Shown: piece by piece, positions 1 through 4,290 of the stretch | Position numbering within the stretch: position 1 is the stretch's first letter | Layout of the letters: each line of letters opens with the position of its first letter | Assembly: GCA_964477485.1 (NCBI GenBank) | Contig: CAYZEE010000048.1 | Span: 1 to 6,751, forward strand | Reading direction: 5' to 3' | DNA from: CAYZEE01 sp964477485 | Lineage (GTDB): Bacteria > Patescibacteriota > Microgenomatia > Levybacterales > UBA12049 | Length of the DNA stretch: 6,751 bases | Program-made: the position numbers and the translations under genes | The notes under the pieces: model-generated | The model's input: the letters and a program-made list of their open reading frames with translations, nothing else | Databases searched by the model: none | What the model was told of the DNA's origin: nothing

Positions 1-96
1 AGAGTTGAGAAATTGAAATCACAGCCAAAAGAAAAATTGGCGGAAAACGCCCTGATGTACAGCACTCTTATCCAGAATTTTGTTCTCCGGGATTAA
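1..96 (+). CDS. C-terminal end of an unidentified protein (partial)
   Basis: The window opens inside a reading frame that runs from base 1 to a TAA at 94-96, giving 31 residues that end in ALMYSTLIQNFVLRD. The tail is lysine- and glutamate-rich, then turns amphipathic and helical, and reads like genuine coding sequence. The start and nearly all of the protein lie outside the window, so no family can be named. It points the same way as the two intact genes that follow. The gap to the next gene (177 nt) carries a separate promoter, so they are probably not one transcript. Confidence 0.5.
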   Translation, partial: RVEKLKSQPKEKLAENALMYSTLIQNFVLRD

Positions 97-258
97 ACGA
101 TAGTTATTTTAATGTCTGCCTGGTTGGATTATTTCTTCTCTCCACTTCTGAAATTTTGGTTTTTGATTCTTTAGAAGCTATCTCAAAACTCTATTTTCAA
201 ACCTGAGAAAATAACATAGTCGAAGCTAAAAAGAGGATAGGGAAGTGTTCTAAGCATC

Positions 259-267
259 TGATATAAT
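259..267 (+). promoter_or_regulatory. Extended -10 promoter placing the start site on the ATG of the DUF1801 gene
   Basis: TG (259-260), one base, then a perfect TATAAT (262-267) matches the extended -10 consensus TGnTATAAT. No good -35 is visible, as is common for extended -10 promoters. The hexamer ends 6 nt before the ATG at 274, so the predicted first transcribed base falls on or next to the A of the start codon. There is no room for a Shine-Dalgarno sequence, implying a leaderless mRNA. Confidence 0.65.
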
Positions 268-273
268 TTAGCC

Positions 274-636
274 ATGAAGCGCGCAAAGGATGTGGGTGAA
301 TATATAGCGGATGCCCCAAAGGAAATGCGGGGGAAGCTTTTAGAGCTTCGCAAAATTATAAAGGCGGAAGCGCCCGAAGCAGTGGAGAAAATAAGCTACG
401 GGATGCCTTACTATAGTTATAAAGGGAGACTTGTCTATTTCGCATGTTTTAAAAAACACTTAAGTCTGTTTGTTCTTCCACCGATTATCCAGGAATACAA
501 TAGTGAATTAAAGAATTATCAGACTACTAAATCGTCGATCCATTTTCCACTTGATCAGGAACTACCTGTGTCTCTCATCAAAAAACTTGTTAGAGCCAGG
601 GTAAAACATAACAATAGAGCCGAACGGAAGAAGTAA
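274..636 (+). CDS. DUF1801 domain protein (YdhG-like, frataxin-like fold)
   Basis: This 120-aa protein matches the DUF1801/YdhG family. It has an N-terminal helix region (residues 1-30), the family signature APEAVEKISYGMPYYSYKG at about 33-51, the strand FKKHLSLFV (59-67), and the C-terminal block SSIHFPLDQELPVSLIKKLV (87-106) followed by a basic tail. The length is normal for the family. Bacillus members adopt a frataxin-like fold and one has been linked to iron delivery, but most members are uncharacterised and no metal site can be asserted here. It is predicted cytosolic, with no signal peptide or membrane segment. The start is supported by the -10 box 6 nt upstream. The next gene begins 32 nt downstream on the same strand without an evident promoter or Shine-Dalgarno, so co-transcription is likely. 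Confidence 0.85.
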   Translation: MKRAKDVGEYIADAPKEMRGKLLELRKIIKAEAPEAVEKISYGMPYYSYKGRLVYFACFKKHLSLFVLPPIIQEYNSELKNYQTTKSSIHFPLDQELPVSLIKKLVRARVKHNNRAERKK

Positions 637-668
637 TCTTATTCTTATATCAATACAAAAATTCCAAA

Positions 669-1097
669 ATGAAGTATCAGTATTTTATCTGCTCCAGATG
701 GCGCAATAAGGAAGAGGTGCTTGATTTGACTAGAAGGCTTAGGGAAAAGGGAAAAACCGTTTACTGTTTTTTCGAATCTCCACTCGTTTCCTGTAGGGTA
801 GGAAATGATCCGGATGAGGATATGGAAAACTTTGAGAAAAGAGATTGGAGACGTGATGCGTATGTCAGGAAAGTTTTTGAATATGATTTGGAAGCGGAAA
901 GAAACTCAGAAAATATTATTATGCTTCTTCCCGCAGGGAAATCAGCTCATATAGAAGCAGGAATAGCCTACGGTTTGGGTAGAAAATGCATACTTATAGG
1001 AGAACAAAAAGATGCAGAAAGCCTTTATTGTATCTTTGAAGAATCCTATCCTACGGTAAATGATTTTATAAAAAGTCTTGACGAAGCGAATACTTGA
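669..1097 (+). CDS. Nucleoside 2-deoxyribosyltransferase-like protein
   Basis: This 142-aa cytosolic protein has a Rossmann-like layout. A first strand, YQYFICSRW (residues 3-11), precedes a helix RNKEEVLDLTRRLREKG (12-28); a central acidic region follows (47-80); then comes NIIMLLPAGKSAHIEAGIAY (82-101) and GLGRKCILIG (102-111). The LLPAGxSAHxEAGIAYGLG block is the hallmark of the nucleoside 2-deoxyribosyltransferase superfamily, in which the glutamate (E96 here) is the likely nucleophile. Classical enzymes exchange or hydrolyse the N-glycosidic bond of deoxynucleosides; this divergent clade also has members of unknown role, so substrate is not assigned. No Shine-Dalgarno is visible before the ATG. 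The TGA stop is followed in the same frame by a VOC gene fragment, suggesting a recombination scar just downstream. Confidence 0.7.
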   Translation: MKYQYFICSRWRNKEEVLDLTRRLREKGKTVYCFFESPLVSCRVGNDPDEDMENFEKRDWRRDAYVRKVFEYDLEAERNSENIIMLLPAGKSAHIEAGIAYGLGRKCILIGEQKDAESLYCIFEESYPTVNDFIKSLDEANT

Positions 1098-1301
1098 TTC
1101 CTTTTCCGATTCTCTATTTCTGTCGATGATATCAAAAAGAGTATGGAAAAAGTAAAGACGACAGGCGGAAAAATCCACGGCAAGCCGGAAAAGATACCGG
1201 GAGTCGGGTGGTATGTGTCTATGATTGATACGGAAGGAAACAGAGTGAGCCTGCTTCAGCCTATCGGTCAAATGCCGGAGAATCAAACTTCAGGTAAATA
1301 A
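1098..1301 (+). pseudogene. C-terminal half of a VOC (glyoxalase/bleomycin-resistance) family gene
   Basis: Directly after the TGA at 1095-1097, the same frame stays open for 67 codons to a TAA at 1299-1301. It reads SISVDDIKKSMEKVKTTGG, then PGVGWYVSMIDTEGNRVSLL near the end. This is the second beta-alpha-beta module of a VOC-superfamily protein: the VDDI helix, the GGK turn and the DTEGNRVSLLQP metal-site strand carrying a conserved glutamate. VOC proteins of this type are usually 115-130 aa; here the first module, about 60 residues, is absent and there is no plausible start codon ahead of the conserved part (the first ATG is inside the helix). It is therefore most likely a remnant left by deletion or recombination. 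Readthrough of the TGA to make a fusion is a less likely alternative. Confidence 0.7.
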
Positions 1302-1310
1302 TTAGAACAA

Positions 1311-1391
1311 TTATATAAATTTGCTCAATTTAAGGTGATCCAGAGGTGCTTGGTGATCTTCAAGCTCTCCGTTCTCTCCTGAGTTTCCCAT
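1311..1391 (-). pseudogene. Possible GNAT acetyltransferase C-terminal remnant
   Basis: On the minus strand a short frame from 1391 to a TAA at 1311-1313 ends in GELEDHQAPLDHLKLSKFI. The intact GNAT at 6150-5725 ends in GELRDHHAHQDYRIFTKFL. The shared pattern GEL-x-DH-x-A-x-x-D then KF plus a hydrophobic residue and stop suggests the last strand of a paralogous acetyltransferase whose body is gone. The stretch is short, and another minus-strand frame (1325-1453) is also stop-free here, so the assignment is tentative. Confidence 0.3.
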
Positions 1392-1396
1392 TTTAG

Positions 1397-1561
1397 CGTC
1401 CTGAGCGTAATTTCTTCAGTAATACGGGCTTTAGTGTCCCGGATTTTGGTTATTTAGCCTCAGTTTTTAGAAAAAGTTGGGAAAAAGATGGAAACGACAA
1501 TAAATACATTCATCTCGCAAAAACCACTTTGAGGCAGCAACAGGAGGCTACAGCTTTATAA
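1397..1561 (+). pseudogene. Startless ORF remnant convergent with the SHOCT gene
   Basis: A frame bounded by a TAG at 1394-1396 and ending with TAA at 1559-1561 has no ATG, GTG or TTG start giving a sensible protein. Its second half reads like real protein: VFRKSWEKDGNDNKYIHLAK and then TTLRQQQEATAL. The family is not recognised. It looks like the C-terminal tail of a lost or truncated gene. Its stop overlaps the last 6 bases of the convergent SHOCT gene. It could also be chance, since the low-complexity AT-rich surroundings favour open frames. Confidence 0.3.
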
Positions 1562-2233
1562 TTTTAGGTCTTTTTTCTTTTCTTCAAATTCTTTTTTGTC
1601 TATTTCGCCTTTTGCGTAGCGCTCCTGCAGAATATTTAGGGGTGTTTTGGTAAAGTTGGTTTTTCCACGAGTTATAACCCATCTTAGTAAAGCCACAATT
1701 CCTAAAACAATAAGAACCCAGAATAAGATCATAAACAGCCACCCCAAACCAAAACCGCCCCAGCCCATCATATTGCCCCAGCCACCATAGCCCGTCATAG
1801 GATTACCACCTCCTCCCATCATAAACATCATCGGCATAAAACCCCAGCCGTTTTGAGAATAAGAAGCGGAAGCATCGCAACCGCTCAGTCTTTTACCCAT
1901 TACAATATGAGCCTGTTCTTCACCGCTACTACCCATCATTGCCTTCATCATTTCATTCATAGCAATGTGTCTTCCTGTATCGCCAATGGATTGACCCATA
2001 TAGTACTCGCCAATTTTTTCAAAATTCGCGTCTTTTAATTGTGAACAAGTAATTGTTTTATTTTTTAATTCATCTAAAAAATTCTTGCCTTCCTGTTCCT
2101 CTTGTTGCTGACCTTGTATGGCGGCATTATCGGGAGATGAATTCGGAAAACCCATCATTCCCTGGGCAGAAACAGAAGATGGTAAAAACATCAAAAAGGT
2201 CAGAAGTGATAATAATATTAATAGTTTTTTCAT
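1556..2233 (-). CDS. Exported or membrane-anchored SHOCT-domain protein with Met/Gly-rich region
   Basis: This 225-aa protein starts with a clear signal sequence (residues 1-23, ending SVSA before QG). An extracytoplasmic glutamine-rich linker (35-50) leads to a helical domain around 51-122, with conserved features ITCSQLKD, IGEYYMGQ, AMNEMM and MGKRLSGCD. Two cysteines, C63 and C119, could form a disulfide. A glycine/methionine/tryptophan-rich segment (129-164) precedes a transmembrane helix (about 163-184). A short SHOCT domain follows (196-224: TPLNILQERYAKGEIDKKEF). SHOCT modules are short helical tails often found on membrane or oligomeric proteins; the enzymatic role, if any, is unknown. 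The gene follows the DUF302/editing-domain operon on the same strand with a 62-nt gap containing a stem-loop, so it may be separately controlled. No Shine-Dalgarno is visible at its ATG. Confidence 0.8.
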   Translation of the reverse strand: MKKLLILLSLLTFLMFLPSSVSAQGMMGFPNSSPDNAAIQGQQQEEQEGKNFLDELKNKTITCSQLKDANFEKIGEYYMGQSIGDTGRHIAMNEMMKAMMGSSGEEQAHIVMGKRLSGCDASASYSQNGWGFMPMMFMMGGGGNPMTGYGGWGNMMGWGGFGLGWLFMILFWVLIVLGIVALLRWVITRGKTNFTKTPLNILQERYAKGEIDKKEFEEKKKDLKL

Positions 2234-2249
2234 AAAACATTACTTGAAA

Positions 2250-2271
2250 CCATCGGGCGTCAGCCCGAAGG
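2250..2271 (-). terminator. Stem-loop between the editing-domain gene and the SHOCT gene
   Basis: TCGGGC (2253-2258) pairs with GCCCGA (2263-2268) around a 4-nt loop. After one mismatch the stem continues with two more C-G pairs (2250-2251 with 2270-2271). It lies just after the stop of the 2688-2296 gene and 17 nt before the SHOCT start. Only a short T-poor tail follows on the minus strand, so it may be a weak terminator, an attenuator or an mRNA-stabilising hairpin. Confidence 0.4.
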
Positions 2272-2295
2272 AGGCAAGTTTATACGGTTATAAAC

Positions 2296-2688
2296 CTATA
2301 AATCCTTAAATACTTTTGCCAGTGACGGACCAAGTACATGAATCGAAAACTCGTAAAACTGGCCAAAAGGCACGATATGAACAGACAAATTTTTTACTAG
2401 TATTTCACCTATTTTCTTGATTATTCCACTTGCGGTTTCCGGATCGGATTTGCTTTCTGAAAGGTGAGCAAAAGAATGCAAAACTACCGCAGTAGTTTTA
2501 TTTTTATTGGCTAACCACTTGATGTTCCCGACAGCTTTATCAACTACACCACTTTTTTCTTTATCTGCTTCTTCCGCCTGGATAAATATAACCAGAGCAT
2601 TTTCAAAGCTCGTTTTATCTGTTTCGGGAGAGTCTGGATTATACGGCTTATACCAAAAACTTTTTGTGTGAAACATTAACAGCTTCAT
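2296..2688 (-). CDS. Freestanding threonyl-tRNA synthetase editing-domain homologue, key residues replaced
   Basis: This 130-aa protein resembles the archaeal-type ThrRS N-terminal editing domain (DTD-like fold). It starts MKLLMFHTKSFWYKP, has a middle strand ALVIFIQAEE, the signature HSFAHLSES (71-79), and PFGQFYEFSI (107-116) followed by GPSLAK (120-125). In archaeal ThrRS this domain hydrolyses Ser-tRNA(Thr). From recalled family knowledge, the important residues are a histidine in FAHLSS, a tyrosine-lysine pair in PFGYYK and a glutamate in GHPLAE. Here the histidine is kept (H75), but tyrosine becomes F111, the lysine becomes Y112, the histidine of GHP is lost and the glutamate becomes K125. 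No synthetase body is attached. It may be a catalytically inactive RNA- or ligand-binding relative, or use altered chemistry. Its ATG overlaps the stop of the DUF302 gene by 4 bp, so the two are translationally coupled. Confidence 0.75.
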   Translation of the reverse strand: MKLLMFHTKSFWYKPYNPDSPETDKTSFENALVIFIQAEEADKEKSGVVDKAVGNIKWLANKNKTTAVVLHSFAHLSESKSDPETASGIIKKIGEILVKNLSVHIVPFGQFYEFSIHVLGPSLAKVFKDL

Positions 2689-3071
2689 ATTTTGCTCTTA
2701 TCAATAATTCCTCGAATAATTTCATCAACTTCTTTAGGCAAATTACCAAGATTGGCTTTGGGGAAAAATTGAGGCAAGACTACCGGTCTCATGCCCGAAA
2801 TGTATGTTTTTCCGTCTTTCCGGTACACATTTATCTTGCAGGGAAGACATAAACCTATTTTTATATCGGCCCGCAAAGCGTTATACGCATTTCTGGCATT
2901 GCAAATCTCAATAATCTTAAAAGGTTCGATCTTAAAACCTTTTTCAGTCAATGTTGCTGTAACGTCATGAGTATAGAGCACCCGAAATCCTGCTTTTTTG
3001 GTTTCTTGTTCTACAGTGGTAACAGCATCTCCAAATGATTTTTCTGTAGTGACCGTATAATCAAAATCCAT
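2685..3071 (-). CDS. DUF302 family protein
   Basis: This 128-aa cytosolic protein matches DUF302. It shows the N-terminal strand FDYTVTTEKSFGDAVTTVEQ, then GFRVLYTHDVTATLTEKGF (28-46), the motif IIEICNARNAYNALRAD (53-69) with C57, and IGLCLPCKINVYRKDGKTY (72-90) with C75 and C78. The conserved CN and LPC cysteines suggest thiol, metal or redox chemistry, but no DUF302 reaction is firmly established. The start at 3071 is fixed by a strong Shine-Dalgarno 5 nt upstream. The gene sits between a DsrE-family pseudogene upstream and the editing-domain homologue downstream, with start/stop overlaps on both sides. DUF302 next to DsrE-type sulfur-handling proteins supports a redox or sulfur theme (inference). 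Confidence 0.85.
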   Translation of the reverse strand: MDFDYTVTTEKSFGDAVTTVEQETKKAGFRVLYTHDVTATLTEKGFKIEPFKIIEICNARNAYNALRADIKIGLCLPCKINVYRKDGKTYISGMRPVVLPQFFPKANLGNLPKEVDEIIRGIIDKSKI

Positions 3072-3277
3072 AAGCTATCTCCTTTCTTAAAAGGTTAATA
3101 ACTTTATCGCTTGTCGCAACCAGAAAATAAAAATCTTCAAGCCCGCCCATTGGACAGGATTTTGTACTATCCTGTAGTCTGAATTTCATCGCCTTTTTAA
3201 AGAGCGAGATTGGCAAGACGTAGCGCATTCCAGTTGGCTTCCGCATGGTTAGCTGAAAGAATAATTGTCAGTTTCAT
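3061..3277 (-). pseudogene. Broken DsrE-family gene (nonsense codon plus internal deletion)
   Basis: From an ATG at 3277, overlapping the PadR stop as ATGA, the frame reads MKLTIILSANHAEANWNALR and LANLAL. It then hits a TAA at 3197-3199 where DsrE relatives have a lysine, and continues in the same frame as KGDEIQT. That is the N-terminal strand-helix-strand of a DsrE-like protein. In another frame the C-terminal end follows at once: DSTKSCPMGGLEDFYFLVAT and SDKVINL, with the conserved SCP cysteine. Family members are about 110-120 aa; roughly 50 central residues are missing, so the gene has suffered a point nonsense mutation, a deletion and a frameshift. DsrE-type proteins take part in sulfur transfer or bind thiols. 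A 61-aa frame from 3246 covers only the tail and has an out-of-frame N-terminus, so it is not a separate gene. Confidence 0.75.
3077..3084 (-). promoter_or_regulatory. Shine-Dalgarno of the DUF302 gene
   Basis: The minus strand reads AAGGAGAT here, 5 nt before the ATG at 3071. It is the clearest ribosome binding site in the window; most other starts here lack one, being leaderless or coupled. It lies inside the 3' end of the DsrE remnant. Confidence 0.8.
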
Positions 3278-3657
3278 GGTGTTTTTTTAGATTTCTGAAA
3301 TGTTTTATTGTAACCGTCCAACAAGCGGTGAATAAGTTTGTCGGTTCTTCCAAGAGAAGCAGCCGCGATATCCAGAAATTCTTTCCCGTTTTTGGTTAAA
3401 GTGTAAATTCTTCTATCCGGTCCCGATTCGTTTTTATCCCACGCCGATGTTACCCATTCATCCTGCTCCATTCTTCTTAGCGTCCGGTACAAATCCCCGA
3501 TATCCACCTTCTCCCCGCAGTGTGTTTCTATATCCTCGATAAGTTTGTACCCGTGAGAAGAACCTCTGGCTAGCATTAAAAGGATACAAGGTTCTATAAA
3601 GCGTTCAATATTGCCAAAATCTCTTGACCTAAAAGAACAACCACAGGTTTTACACAT
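3274..3657 (-). CDS. PadR-family transcriptional regulator with N-terminal CxxCxC
   Basis: The 127-aa protein starting at 3657 is a PadR-type winged-helix repressor: helix IERFIEPCILLMLARG (17-32), the SHGYKLIEDIE block (34-44), the recognition region DIGDLYRTLRRMEQDEWV (52-69), the wing GPDRRIYTLTKNGKEFLD (79-96), and a C-terminal dimerisation helix. The usual PadR core is complete. A longer frame reaches an ATG at 3696, but that codon lies inside the -35 box, so the internal ATG is preferred. The mature N-terminus is then MCKTCGCSF, with C2, C5 and C7 plus C24 and C47: a possible metal or thiol sensor (inference). It heads a minus-strand operon and its TGA overlaps the start of the DsrE remnant. 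Confidence 0.85.
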   Translation of the reverse strand: MCKTCGCSFRSRDFGNIERFIEPCILLMLARGSSHGYKLIEDIETHCGEKVDIGDLYRTLRRMEQDEWVTSAWDKNESGPDRRIYTLTKNGKEFLDIAAASLGRTDKLIHRLLDGYNKTFQKSKKTP

Positions 3658-3675
3658 ATATGTAAATATCATATA
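3657..3675. promoter_or_regulatory. Candidate PadR autoregulatory operator
   Basis: A perfect inverted repeat TATATG-N7-CATATA (arms 3657-3662 and 3670-3675) covers the -10 box, the predicted transcription start and the first base of the start codon. PadR repressors typically bind AT-rich dyads with ATG/CAT-type half sites in their own promoters. A second, overlapping palindrome ACATATATGT lies at 3654-3663. Binding here would block polymerase. AT-richness makes chance occurrence possible. Confidence 0.5.
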
Positions 3676-3696
3676 GTAAGGGGTTCGGATTTTCAA
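3668..3696 (-). promoter_or_regulatory. Sigma70-type promoter of the PadR operon
   Basis: On the minus strand TTGAAA (3691-3696) and TATGAT (3668-3673) are separated by exactly 17 nt, close to the TTGACA/TATAAT consensus. The -10 ends 10 nt before the ATG at 3657, so the predicted mRNA begins only about 3-4 nt before the start codon. This excludes the ATG at 3696 as the translation start. Confidence 0.75.
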
Positions 3697-3818
3697 TGAC
3701 TAATTTAGTAGTAAAATGAAGCTGTGGTTTTATAATCCGTTTTCGTTTGACCTTCTGTAATCCTTTGTGCACCCTGTTTATATTTCTTCAATTTTTAACT
3801 TATAAGGGAAAATGAGGG

Positions 3819-3926
3819 TTTAGGCCGTTTTCAAAGGCTGTTTGACAGAAAACGAGCCTTTGTAGTGGCGTAGGAAGGCTTGATTTAGATTGACCTGATG
3901 CTTTAATCGTCTTGTTTTAGCCTAAA
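3819..3926. repeat. Compact structured element with nested and crossing inverted repeats
   Basis: The gap 3697-4290 has no convincing gene, but this part is highly ordered. An outer stem pairs TTTAGGC (3819-3825) with GCCTAAA (3920-3926). Immediately inside, CGTTTTC (3826-3832) pairs with GAAAACG (3848-3854), while CAAAGGCT (3832-3839) pairs with AGCCTTTG (3855-3862). These two stems cross with no connecting bases, so they should be alternatives rather than a simple pseudoknot. GTAGTGG (3862-3868) can also pair with CCGCTAC (3946-3952) with one wobble. It could be a small RNA, a switch, or a dispersed repeat or mobile-element end; the transcribed strand is unknown. I see nothing recognisable in 3697-3818. 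Confidence 0.45.
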
Positions 3927-3948
3927 GGGGTGGCAAAACCAAACTCCG

Positions 3949-4158
3949 CTACTTTATACACCAATAACACTCTTTTCCAATCTTATCGCTTGTAGAACAT
4001 TCAGATTTTTGAACACCAAATTTATCAAACTTTGAATTGCTATCCTGCAGTATCTCTTTGGTCTGCGGAAGAAAGCATGCAGTAATATCTTGTATTCTGC
4101 CGGTTGAGTTAGCCTTGGAGGTAACAAAAATTCTGTTTAAACTTTCCGCTCCTTTTGA
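3949..4158 (-). pseudogene. Startless cysteine-containing ORF
   Basis: A minus-strand frame is open from a TAG at 4159-4161 to a TAG at 3949-3951 (69 codons) without an ATG or GTG near its beginning. It reads protein-like: SLNRIFVTSKANSTGRIQD, then ITACFLPQTKEILQD, ending SECSTSDKIGKECYWCIK. The C-terminal CxxC and two further cysteines stand out. A second frame is also open across part of this stretch, so coding is unproven. No family is recognised. It may be a gene remnant; its end runs into the structured element. Nothing recognisable was seen in 4162-4290. Confidence 0.25.
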
Positions 4159-4290
4159 CTAAATAAAGTCATCTTTTAGTTTGCCAACACTTATAATTAA
4201 TTCCAGCTATCCAGATTAAATTATCTAATCAAATGGACGAACAGAGAGTGAGAAGTGTAATTGAAATATCAAATCATTAAAAAGATAGTA

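Noticed and set aside
112..174. 20-codon hydrophobic mini-ORF after the first gene
   Set aside because: No ribosome site or promoter, composition consistent with chance in AT-rich DNA.
1095..1097. TGA recoded as an amino acid (fusion of the two frames)
   Set aside because: Other genes (PadR, DUF302, 5256-5723) end naturally at TGA, and the VOC part lacks half its fold.
942..1286. 114-aa minus-strand open frame
   Set aside because: Antisense shadow of the deoxyribosyltransferase-like gene and the VOC remnant, both of which have recognisable family motifs on the + strand.
3061..3246. 61-aa minus-strand ORF as a stand-alone gene
   Set aside because: Its N-terminus is an out-of-frame reading of the DsrE start region; only the C-terminal part is DsrE-like, so it is part of one pseudogene.
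3826..3862. Classical H-type pseudoknot
   Set aside because: The stems cross but have no connecting loops, so both full stems cannot form together; alternative hairpins are more realistic.
3819..3926. Integron attC site
   Set aside because: Length and palindromic form are suggestive, but the required RYYYAAC and GTTRRRY end boxes are absent.
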